A stretch of 64,000 nt of DNA from Oxytricha trifallax (Eukaryota; Ciliophora; Spirotrichea; Sporadotrichida; Oxytrichidae). Positions within the stretch are counted from its first letter, which is position 1, and each line of letters begins with the position of its first letter. Where the stretch lies: contig ARYC01001449.1 in NCBI GenBank assembly GCA_000711775.1, positions 1-64,000 on the forward strand. Reading direction: 5' to 3'. This document shows, in pieces, positions 1-8,530 of this stretch. The notes under the pieces are model-generated. The model was not told where the DNA came from, did not search any database, and worked only from the letters and a program-made list of their open reading frames with translations. Made by a program: the position numbers and the translations under genes.

Positions 1-1194
1 GCAGAGATAGGGGTTTAAACTTAAATTGATTATGTTGAGGAGCTAAAAGAACAGCAACCAATCGAAAAGATAAATACATATTAATGTGAAGACTGCTAGA
101 ATCATTTCTCAACTGAACAAAGCTTGAAGAGACACCTTAAAGAGGTACACTCTGGCAAAGCAAATATCTATTTCAAGCATGAAAAGGTAGATGGTAGGTA
201 TTAGTGTACGACATGCATGAAATCATATACTCACTCAGCTAAAGTTAAAAGGCATATGCAAAAGAATCACCTCAGTGAGTTTTGATTGAAGATTAAGAGA
301 CTAAAAAACTAGTGCCAGCTAAAAGAAAATCTAATACTCTTGAGTCATAAAGAGAGCAGCAAGAGAGACTCAAGAGACAGAAGCGATATGAATCGATGAA
401 CCAGCCAGCAGGTAATACAATTTTAGCATGCTTCTAAGCGAAGGCTATGAATATATCTGAATTAAATGCAGTTGATCTCAGCACTTGTATTGAAAACTAC
501 TTGAATATAAACGTGCCTGCAAAAGCAAAGCTCATAGTAGTTGATGAGTATGGATACAAGGTGTATCCATTCAGTTATCTTATTAAGAACCAACAGTATT
601 AGAGCGAGTTTGCTAATGAATACATGGTACTTAGAGAGGCCTAAAGAAAAGACTGCAAGAATTTGCTTAAGCTAAATGGTGTTATTTTAAGTTATGGTTT
701 CATCGCATTAAGGCTAAAGAAATTTGAGATGACTCTCAGAGACTACCTTTATCACAATAGATACCCTGATGATTTAAACGATATACTCTCAGATATGATT
801 CAGGGTGTTAAGGATTTGCATGAACTTGGATATGTTCATAGAGATTTTGAAGCCTGAAAACGTTATGCTAAATCTCTGCCCTTTAGAAGTAGTGGTTATC
901 GATTTCAATAGAGCCTTAAGATAGGAGATTGTCACTTTAGCACAGGTACTTGGTACTCCAGGTTACTTCCCAATAAGAGAGAAGTGGACTAATGGTCCTG
1001 TTTAATGGGATGTTTGGGCAGTAGCAGCAATAATATTAGAAAGTGACATGGAATGTATGTCTTACTTTGGTACAAAGCATGAAAAATAATCATTAAATTT
1101 GGCTCAGAAACATATAAAGTAAGAAGATGTCTGCTAAGAAATTGAAAGCATAGTAGAGATGATAATCGTGAGAGCTCCTAACTATCCTCGGTGA
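1..1194 (+). pseudogene. TBE-a zinc-finger/protein-kinase ORF (partial, frameshifted)
   Basis: This is the TBE ORF known as the 57-kDa zinc-finger kinase. Two C2H2 fingers are visible (YQCEDC...H...H at about 78-150 and YQCTTC...H...H at about 201-270), then a kinase-like domain with GVKDLHELGYVHRD, GTPGYFP and WDVWAVAAI. It is read with TAA/TAG as Gln and ends at TGA 1192-1194. It is broken: an in-frame TGA follows the second finger (283-285), and one extra T in the TTTT run at 845-848 shifts the frame exactly inside the HRDLKPEN catalytic loop when compared with TBE-b and TBE-c. Genus-level identity of the protein is sure; activity is very unlikely. Confidence 0.8.
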
Positions 1195-1361
1195 ACATTA
1201 GATGACATACTTGACCCACTTGAGAGAGCAAGGTTCAAAAGATATAATAAAGACAAGCGATAAAATTTGTATGATTTAAGTAAACTAAAAATCATTAAAT
1301 ATTCATTAAATTAAGATAAAACCTGCATTTTGTCTACTAACCCCAATAAGACCCCAACTAT

Positions 1362-1415
1362 ACCCTACAAATCAAAGCACACTTATAAACCTCACTAAGG
1401 GGTTTTGGGGTTTTG
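1362..1415. repeat. TBE-a right terminal inverted repeat
   Basis: The stretch matches the right ends of TBE-b and TBE-c (CTTATAAACCTCACTAAGG then the G4T4 repeats). Confidence 0.85.
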
Positions 1416-1646
1416 AGTGTTCAACGTACCTTACAGTCCATAGTTTAATGGATTTGAGTTCTACTGGGGTATGTTAAAAGATCATTCCAAGAAACTGCTG
1501 ATATACCACTTGATGCATGACCTACCTATCGATACAGTAGACTTTATTAAAAGCTCAGCTTATAGAGTAGATAATTAATTGGCTTAAAAGTGTGCTAAAG
1601 AAGGGAGAGTAAATGTTTTTAATAAATTTTGTAGTTAAGTTAATGA
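1416..1646 (+). pseudogene. TBE-b transposase, C-terminal fragment
   Basis: Translation matches the last quarter of the TBE-c transposase: SPQFNGFEFYWG (carrying the third catalytic residue, Glu), YHLMHDLPIDT, and the end at TGA 1644-1646. The 5' part was separated from it by insertion of TBE-a. The family is a DDE transposase of the IS630/Tc1 type. Confidence 0.8.
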
Positions 1647-1649
1647 ATA

Positions 1650-2445
1650 TATGAGTCGAATTTAAAATTCTTTAGAGGGAGCTGGCTTCTCTTTCTTTTC
1701 TTCTACTTCTTGTTTACCTCCTCCTAAGTTTCTTCTCTTGCTGCCAGCTCCAGTATCTATGTTCATTGACTCTGGAGGCTAAATATTTGAATAAAGTCTC
1801 TTGCTAACTTCATACTTTGTCTGCGACTTTTGCTCTCTGTGAAGCTTGCTCTATTCCTTCATCAAGAAGATGCCAGTATCAGATTTTTCTAAAGAGTTAA
1901 GGTACAAATCTTACTTGAAATATAAGGGTGCTTCTGCAGCTATGATAGCCAGATCTCACTTATCTTGATCCCTTATTTGTCCTTATCTTCTGAAGAGATG
2001 CTGTACCTTTTCTTATGAGATTCTTGAATAATTTCTTTCAGTAATCACCTTTGATAGTTGCAAGTATGCCAAAGAAATAGTTTCTTTCAGGTAGTTTATT
2101 TGACAACTGCTTCTTAGTAGGCAGGTACAGTGAAACCTCTGAGTCACTATTAGCGTCATCATAATATAAGTTAGCCACTGAGATTTCTGGATAATTTAGA
2201 ATTTCTGCAAACTTTACATCTTAAGTTTTCAATGCTTTCTTCTCTTCGCAGAGTATCGCTCTTAGAAATGAAATTTTAGTACCTTCCATCGTTGGCAAGA
2301 ATAAACAAACTACATAATTAAGATAAGTTACTATGAGTTCAATACCTTGCTGCACCAAGAAGCGATGCAAATCCTCCTTGCTTCTAAATCTTTGAATCAA
2401 TTCTTGTGCTTGCACTCTTTTCATTGCATCATTAATTGACTCCAT
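1650..2445 (-). pseudogene. TBE-b '22-kDa' ORF, frameshifted
   Basis: It starts at ATG 2445 (MESINDAMKRVQAQELIQRF) and closely follows the TBE-c copy. Near 2040 one base is missing (CAGTAATC against CAAGTAATC in TBE-c), which brings TGA into frame after GDY. Its function is unknown; it is one of the three ORFs conserved in TBEs. Downstream it keeps the 26-nt intron-like gap at 1889-1914 and the conserved C-terminal reading frame. It is convergent with the transposase. Confidence 0.75.
1889..1914 (-). other. Predicted 26-nt intron in the TBE-b 22-kDa ORF
   Basis: On the minus strand it begins GTAAGATTTG and ends TCTTTAG. Removing it joins the upstream frame to the conserved C-terminal frame, as in TBE-c and TBE-e. 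Confidence 0.65.
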
Positions 2446-2639
2446 CTGTTTACAGATCTAAGAAATGATATTCAAATTTAAGTTAATTGATTTCAATTAT
2501 ATACCTCTGAAAAACTTACTATTAAATATGGGCATCCTATATGAGGTCAACCTCTAACAAGGATACGTAGAAGGTTTTGAGAACTGGTTTCAAACTTGAG
2601 AGATAGATATCAATTTCTACTGTTGTTGTTCCATATAAT

Positions 2640-2830
2640 TAAATTTTAAATTGGTAAGTACTTAATTAGGAGCAGCTCCTAAAATGCTAGTACTTAATTA
2701 GAAGCATTAATTAAAGCTAGTACTTAATTAGGAGGATTCTAAATTTAATCATAAAATCACAAAATACCTCCTAAAGCAGTACGTACTTAATTAGGTGTAC
2801 CTCCTAAATCGGTACGTGCTGTAATCAACT
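2640..2830. repeat. TTAATTAGGAG repeat array in the TBE-b divergent spacer
   Basis: Four to five copies of a unit near GTACTTAATTAGGAG, several followed by its partial inverse CTCCTAAA, lie between the divergently oriented 22-kDa and kinase ORFs. The same array is in the same place in TBE-c, and a diverged form is in TBE-d and TBE-e. Position suggests a promoter or a binding array; that is inference. Confidence 0.7.
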
Positions 2831-3625
2831 TATTATTGATAGTAAAATTGGTTACTTTCTTACCCATATTTACAGCTGGATCGTCTCTTACTGCCCATTA
2901 TTATCCTCTAATACTCTAAAAACTTCCCTTGAAACTTGTATGCCCACAAACCTCTCATATAAGCTCTCAGTTATAGAGGCAGTTTTATAATTTTAAATTC
3001 AAATTTAAATATGAGCGCTAACATTTTAAGAAAAACAACAGCACTTCCATCAAACTAAATGAGACTAACCTTTGGCAGCAAAAAAAAGTGTGATAACTGC
3101 GAGATGAACTCTCATAAAGAACTACCAGAGCTATCACTTGAGGTCTCTGTTATTAAAATAGAAATTAATAATAGAAAATAAATGGCAAACAAGTGTGTGG
3201 GAGACAGAGAGGAGGAGAAAGGCATTAATGAAATTCCTATACAAACTGAAGAAATAGAAGTATACTTTTGTGAGCTGTGTGAGAGAGATTTTGCTCATAA
3301 ATCTAGCTGGTACACGCATATGAAGGTCCATAAGGAAGCTAAGCCTACTGTATACTTAAAGCATGACAAAGTTGATGGAAAGTATGATTGCTTTGAGTGC
3401 CATAAGCAGTACTCTCACACAAGAGACTTAAAGAAGCATCTTTTAAAAGCCCACAAGAAAGAAATAGAAGTTGAAGATTAAGACACTCAACCTAAGTTGC
3501 TCAACAAAAGAAAAACAAGGGAGCCTCTTTAATCTGCTGAGCTTTAACAAGCAAGCGAATCAGAGTATGTGAGGATTGCACGCAACCTCTTAGCATCAAA
3601 GGTCACTAAAATCATGATTAAGATA

Positions 3626-3675
3626 AAACCCCAATGCTGTTATTTACAAGATTTGGGTGACGTATAAAATTAATC
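3626..3675 (+). repeat. V1 left terminal inverted repeat
   Basis: It pairs with 5368-5417: AAACCCCAATGCTGTTATTT is identical, then ACGTATAAAATTAATC matches after a short divergent stretch. Confidence 0.8.
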
Positions 3676-3699
3676 AAGATATAAATATAATAATAATTA

Positions 3700-3738
3700 A
3701 TTTTGGTAGCTTTAGTAATTTATTAGAGGGTCCTGTAG

Positions 3739-3783
<45 letters not shown>

Positions 3784-3812
3784 AGAGGCTATTCTACTAA
3801 AGCAACCAAAAT
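3700..3812. repeat. (TAG)n microsatellite inside a hairpin stem
   Basis: About 14 TAG units (roughly 3740-3782) are flanked by an inverted repeat, ATTTTGGTAGCTTTAGTA against TACTAAAGCAACCAAAAT, with one mismatch. In ciliate code one frame would be a poly-Gln tract, but no longer ORF contains it. Confidence 0.75.
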
Positions 3813-3897
3813 GACGAATTGGATTTTTAATTATTATAAACTGCTGCCCCTCTATAATATTACTTAAGAATCCTTAAGAAAGTCACAAATCCAACGT

Positions 3898-4473
3898 ATG
3901 AACCTACTGCTCCTCAATTCTAACGCCCCGCTCAGCCAGCAAGACGATCCACAGTTGATGGAGGACCCATCAGAGGATCTGCTGCTCGATAATCTTGAGT
4001 TCGACGATCCCCTGCTCACCAAGACATCTTTCAAACAGCGCCTAAACATTCTCCTCAGCAACATTTAGATAGCGAATAGAAGTCATGGGGCCCTCTGACA
4101 CGTGGTGAGTAGCATTCTCGGCACGCGCTCCACGCTCTCCTATTCGTAACTAGTGGACGAGGCCTTGCATGCAACTGTGAAAATGGGGAGGGAAGATGGC
4201 GGGCGCCATATTGGAGGCTCTCATGATGATTCGACTCATTACCAAACCATGGGTGACTTCTTGGATCCTACTTTAGATGCTTCGCCTCCTCTCACCAGGT
4301 AAGCTTAAACAATAGTAATTGATAGCGAGATTTAGGGAAGGAGCACAACGTAACCTATTACCCAAGCTAAGCGATCAGGTGGCGAGTCCCAGCAATTATC
4401 TCAAGAACGCCTTGCTGTCCAGATACCGTTGGCTCAGAGCCGCCAAGCCAGTTGGCATCCTGAATACTCATGA
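3898..4473 (+). CDS. V1 ORF a, hypothetical, one in-frame TGA
   Basis: From ATG 3898 (MNLLLLNSNAPLSQQ) the frame stays open to TGA 4471 except for one internal TGA at 4096-4098 (codon 67). The first part is rich in Leu, Asp and Glu (MEDPSEDLLLDNLEFDDPLL). The second is Ser, Thr and Gln rich. CTC, CTG and CGC codons are frequent, unlike the AT-rich neighbours. The end overlaps the start of ORF b by ATGA. I recognise no family. The TGA may be a disabling mutation, or the sequence before it may be a separate short protein. Confidence 0.5.
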
Positions 4474-4943
4474 GTAGCCAAAGGCACTAAACTCTTATGC
4501 CAAAGCACGAAGCTCTAGTGCATTGCGCCTAGCGAAAACTATACTACTCTAGTGCTAAAGTGTATCAGAGTAAACCCTTCTAAATCAGGATTCTTGGCAC
4601 CCTAGTCTATGGCAGTCAAACTGGCCTGTTTGGGGGCAGCACTCTACATGCGTTGGCTTAAGGTCGCATACATTAGGGCACTCACTGTATGGAGCCGACT
4701 TATGAGGACTCTGAGGGTCGAGTGATTTTGAATATTCCAACTACCTGGCGTCATCAGCAAAAGTATTCCTCGGATAATCTTAGTATGGTAAACAGCTGCC
4801 TGCTCAGTTATTTGTAACTCGCTAGCTCGGGCTGTGCTCTCTCGATCGAGGTACGATACGACTATGGTGGCTTGCTAAAAATGATCGAATTCGCCTGCAA
4901 CAAGCTCACTGTAAAATTCAACGATTTGAAAATCCCAATGTGA
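4470..4943 (+). CDS. V1 ORF b, hypothetical 157-residue protein
   Basis: ATG 4470 overlaps the stop of ORF a (ATGA); the frame runs to TGA 4941. It includes several in-frame TAA/TAG (Gln), so it is open only in ciliate code. The middle is Gly/Ser rich (YGSQTGLFGGSTLHA). The C-terminal third alternates hydrophobic and polar residues (CALSIEVRYDYGGLLKM), as in beta-strand-rich proteins. I recognise no family; a structural (capsid-like) protein is possible but unproven. With only TGA as stop, 157 codons is suggestive and not decisive. Confidence 0.5.
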
Positions 4944-5022
4944 AGTTCTCCTGAGCTAGACATTCTGAGTGCCTCCCACCAACTAAGACCCAATCAAGAA
5001 TAATGAGACTGTAGACAACATC

Positions 5023-5316
5023 ATGAACCGAGCTGCTGAAAGAGACAAGAGACCCCTGTCAATAAGCAAGGAAAGGCAGAGAAGAGATAGCGTCATGAAG
5101 AGATTCAAGAAGGACCTGGCCATGCTGATGCAGAGCGCCCCCCACCTCCCCCCTCAGTTCCTGCAGAGATTCAAGCCCGCCCTCACCAAGGACACCGTGG
5201 ATTCGTTGATGAAGGAAGCATTAAAATTTAGACCAAAGGATGGAGAATGCGAAGAAATCAAGGACCTGGACCAGGAGAGGCAAGATCAGCTAAAAACTTT
5301 GAGAGAGAGAGATTGA
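5023..5316 (+). CDS. V1 ORF c, basic, strongly GC-biased small protein
   Basis: 97 residues from ATG 5023 to TGA 5314; the frame is open upstream to 4969. The protein is highly charged (RDKRPLSISKERQRRDS near the N terminus; a DLDQERQDQLKTLRERD end) and likely helical, with Met/Leu/Pro in the middle. Codons such as CTG, CTC, GCC, AGC and AAG dominate between about 5090 and 5200, an extreme contrast with flanking DNA of about 20-25 percent GC. It is the best-supported coding segment of V1. I recognise no domain; a nucleic-acid-binding or coiled-coil role is a guess. Confidence 0.6.
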   Translation: MNRAAERDKRPLSISKERQRRDSVMKRFKKDLAMLMQSAPHLPPQFLQRFKPALTKDTVDSLMKEALKFRPKDGECEEIKDLDQERQDQLKTLRERD

Positions 5317-5367
5317 GAAATTTGTGAAGTGAAATAAATGATATTAAGTTAAGAGTATTTGTATTTT

Positions 5368-5417
5368 GATTAATTTTATACGTCTACAAAAAATTGTAAA
5401 TAACAGCATTGGGGTTT
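5368..5417 (-). repeat. V1 right terminal inverted repeat
   Basis: This is the inverse of the left end; it is followed by TA and then by resumed TBE-b kinase sequence. Confidence 0.8.
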
Positions 5418-6294
5418 TATAATACAAGAAAATTCCAGTACTTGCATAGATTGATTTAGATACTTCTCTCTAAAGCTACCTAATTCTAGAGGACTCCTAT
5501 GACAAGAAAGTTATTAAGGATCATCAGTTTGCTTACAAGGTATATCCTTTCAACTATCTCCTTAGTGATGATAAATATTAAATGGAGTTTACTAATGAGT
5601 ATTAAGTACTCACTCAGGCTAAGTTTAAAGAATGCAAATACTTAATAAAGCTAGATGCTGTTCTCCTAGCCAAAGATCATGTAGACCACTCTTTGAGATG
5701 ACACTCAGAGATTTCATAACTGATCAAAGAAATCATAAATAGCTTGCATTAATATCAACCTAAACTATACAAGGTATCAAAGAGCTTCATAAGTTAGGCT
5801 TTGTTCACAGAGATCTCAAGCCTGAGAATATAATGTTGAACTTTTCACCAATAACAGTAACAATTATTGATATCAACAAAGCCTTAAGAGTGGAAGTATC
5901 AAGACTTTGTAGTGTAATGGGAACTCCAAGTTATTATCAAGAAAGAGAAGACTAGAGAGATGGAGACTTACAGTGGGATGTGTGGGCAATGGCAGCAATA
6001 ATAATAGAGTGCGATATGCCTCGCAGCAATTACTACTCTACAAGGTGCGACAAGGATGCAAGGCAAAGAATAAAGCAATTTATTGAAAAAACAAGAGTAT
6101 CTCAATCAATGAAGCAAATGGCAGAGTCAATAATAATAAAACCAAACTCAAGATCAGAAATATCAATAGAGTAGATAGAGTTGTGGTTAAGTAAGATAAG
6201 CTTCAGACCTCTCCCACATGATCCAAAAGTGCATTTTGAGTGATTAAATTAAATAAATTTACTATAAATTTCAAATTAAAACATATTAATAACC

Positions 6295-6347
6295 CAAACC
6301 TCTAACAAACAAATCAAAGCACTTATAAACGTCATTAAGGGGTTTTG
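6295..6347. repeat. TBE-b right terminal inverted repeat
   Basis: It matches the TBE-c right end except that the G4T4 tract is one repeat shorter; AAT follows at 6348. Confidence 0.8.
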
Positions 6348-6350
6348 AAT

Positions 6351-8420
6351 GAAGAAATTTTTTATAAGGCTTTTTACTCTTTTTTTTTTATTTATTTATT
6401 TATTTATCTATATTACTTTATTATTAATTTATTAATATTGAATTGAATAAATATCTTATTTCCTTGACTTAAATATAGCAAAGCAAATTATTTTTCTATA
6501 ATTTTATTTATTTTTGTATAATTATTTGTAATTTTTGTGCTTCTTTTTTTCTAATTGATAGAAAATGTTTACTTAAATGCTTTAAATTTATTTTTTAATT
6601 ATAAAAATAAGATTATTTCCACAAAAATTAATAAATTAAACAATCTAAAATTTAAATATTTAATGGGAAATTTTGAAATAATATTCAGAAATGACATTGT
6701 AATAAATATATGATGTAGAAACAGCTTTTTAATTGAAATAAAACTTTATAATATTGGTAAAAAATGTTGTTCTAACTACTGCCTGACTTTAAATTCTCGA
6801 AAATAATTGTAAATTTTACTTTTAAAATTACAACTAAAATGAAAACTTCACACTCTAACAAGACATAAAACACATGCTCATCTTGCACAGAGAATAACGT
6901 TTAATTGCTAAAGCAAAGAGTTAATAGTTATTAAAAATATGCAATTTATATATTTATTTTCTTGAAGAGATATCTAAATTAAAAATTTTAAATTAAAGAA
7001 AATTTGTATGATATTGTTTGATTCAAAGAAAAAATAATAATCACAATTATAAAAAGCATAAAATATTATATATTTCTTTACTTTAAATTTAATTAGTTTT
7101 ATATTTATTGTTTCTATATGGAAATGTCCAAATAAGTAATTATCTTATATATAAAAAATCATTTATTATGAAAGCGTTAAATAATCTATTTCATTTTAAT
7201 CCCATTAAATATTGCCAAATTATATAAAAATATAGAAGAGGGGACCTCCTGCCGAACAAAGGTTGTTATCTGCCCTATACATTTTATAATTTAATTTATT
7301 AATGAAACATAATTTACAGTATGTAATGAGTCAATCATTCATTCGAATATTAGTTAAAATTCTTAAATGCGTATAATGGTCATTCTTATGAAATTCATAC
7401 AAAATTTCATTTTAATTTTGTTTAAATATAAATATTATCAAAATAACTAAGGTTGAGTATTTTTATAACTATATATTTATCAAAAAGATTATTACAAAGA
7501 ATTATGAATATTATTTTTATAATTTAATCAGACTTAAAATAAAAATATTACATAAATTCTCAAATACTTATGAGTGTTCGAATAAATTACATTTTTATAA
7601 CTATTAAATAAATATATCTTGATTAAGGAATCAAAACTTTCTTATTTAAACTTTAATAATTCTATATAAATTTTTATCTTTCTTACTATGAATAATGTAG
7701 ATTCATGAATTTGTAGTTTATATATTATATTATCCACAAAATAAACGTTATATAGCTTAAATAGAACATAGTTCAATTATCGCTAATTCTATATAGTGTT
7801 AATCTTAAGTTTTAAAAAAATGAGTTTTATTAGATTAACTAAAACTAAATAGTTCAAACTCTTCATTAATAAAAATTTTAAGAGCTTTCTTTATTAGCAT
7901 CTCAATAATATGAAAATAGTGAAGACATTATAAATAATATATATGAAGATGACAATTTAGTATATATTATATAATTTAATATTTATATATTTAATGGATG
8001 CATCACCAAGTTTTAAAAAGTAGGTGATGCATCACCAAGTTCTTAAAACTTGGTGATAAATCCGAAAATTAATATAAAATGCTAAAAATGCATAATCAAA
8101 GAATTTAACTGATATGCATAAGAATGAATGTATAAATATAAACTATAATAAAATTAAATTGTTATATACAGGGTTTAGCCACAAAATAAACCTAAAAGCA
8201 AGAGGAAGGGAACCTCTGAAGAGGGTGCGAAAAGCGCGGGGCAGAACCCACCCCCCCCCCAATATTATATATCATTATTTCAAATAAACTTAATCATAAA
8301 TTAATATGCAGTTATTGTTTATTCAAAATTTCAATTGTATTCTTATAATATCAATTGCTTGAAATGCAGAACCCTTAAATCTCCCTAAGATTAAATATTA
8401 TATAATATATGAAATTAAGA
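6351..8420. other. AT-rich germline spacer, no gene seen
   Basis: Very AT-rich DNA upstream of the first visible segment of gene A. Two short GC-richer patches stand out (about 7238-7285 and 8170-8262, the latter ending in a C10 run), but I could not turn either into a supported gene. The missing first MDS of gene A should lie here if gene A is not scrambled. Confidence 0.5.
7997..8057. repeat. Compound hairpin GATGCATCACCAAGTT
   Basis: GGATGCATCACCAAGTT occurs twice about 30 bases apart. The second copy is part of a perfect palindrome GGTGATGCATCACC and of a hairpin CACCAAGTTC-TTAAA-ACTTGGTG. It is the only such structure in the spacer. Confidence 0.7.
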
Positions 8421-8422
8421 TA

Positions 8423-8530
8423 GTAACTATTCTTGCTGCAATTGCGAAGAAAATACTCAAATCAGTACAAATAATAGAAGCATTGAAGAGAATTTGTTGC
8501 CAAATGAACGAAAAATGAACTTGGTTTGTA
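8423..8530 (+). CDS. Gene A segment: CxxC module
   Basis: It encodes SCCNCEENTQISTNN and then IEENLLPNERKMNLVCK, which aligns with gene B 23103-23225 (FYCISCKK...SIENLLQEHQKMTLIC). Two Cys pairs are typical of a zinc-binding module. No ATG is in frame before the upstream TGA, so this is not the first MDS. Confidence 0.6.

Larger units (their letters stand above)
1..1415 (+). mobile_element. TBE-a: right-hand part of a telomere-bearing element
   Basis: The element runs off the left edge of the window. It ends at 1415 in GGGGTTTTGGGGTTTTG, the C4A4-type terminus of TBE transposons. It is followed at once by transposase sequence of another TBE (TBE-b), in the position where TBE-c has uninterrupted transposase, so TBE-a is nested in TBE-b. 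The right-hand target copy would be AGT (1416-1418), which fits the ANT preference; the left copy is outside the window. Only the zinc-finger/kinase gene and the right terminal repeat are visible. Confidence 0.85.
3626..5417 (+). mobile_element. V1: unrecognised TA-flanked element with GC-rich ORFs
   Basis: The element lies inside the TBE-b kinase gene; TBE-c shows the uninterrupted sequence at 15560-15600. Termini are inverted repeats beginning AAACCCCAATGCTG with similarity over about 50 bp (ACGTATAAAATTAATC at the inner end). Both flanks show TA (3624-3625, 5418-5419), so a TA duplication is likely. The interior is far richer in GC than everything around it and holds three ORFs in ciliate code (3898-4473, 4470-4943, 5023-5316). 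I recognise no transposase. A 344-bp element at 27640-27983 has similar ends. Confidence 0.75.
3011..6243 (+). pseudogene. TBE-b zinc-finger/kinase ORF split by V1
   Basis: The start is ATG 3011 (MSANILRKTTALPSN, also present in TBE-c). The N-terminal half runs to about 3625: two zinc fingers (YFCELC...H...H at about 3263, YDCFEC...H...H at about 3383). V1 then intervenes. The kinase half runs from about 5420 to TGA 6241: GIKELHKLGFVHRDLKPEN, then IDINKA where a DFG is expected, and SVMGTPS. The catalytic-loop Asp and the Asn of KPEN are kept. The gene cannot make a whole protein with V1 in place unless V1 is cut out during development. Confidence 0.8.
1416..6347. mobile_element. TBE-b, interrupted by TBE-a and by element V1
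   Basis: TBE-b begins in mid-transposase at 1416, where TBE-a was inserted, and ends at 6347 with a shortened G4T4 repeat followed by AAT (6348-6350). The order is transposase (+), 22-kDa ORF (-), a repeat-rich spacer, zinc-finger/kinase ORF (+). A 1.8-kb foreign element (3626-5417) lies between the zinc-finger and kinase halves. Without V1 the visible part is about 3.1 kb, in line with the length and gene order of TBE-c. Confidence 0.88.

Noticed and set aside
4470-4943. Calling V1 ORF b a capsid protein
   Set aside because: Only a beta-rich look and element context; no family signature visible, so it is left as hypothetical.
7236-7290. Candidate first MDS of gene A (a weak match to the gene B start)
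   Set aside because: Only a loose DNA resemblance around CAAAG-TTG-TTAT; no ATG or CxxC in a sensible frame.
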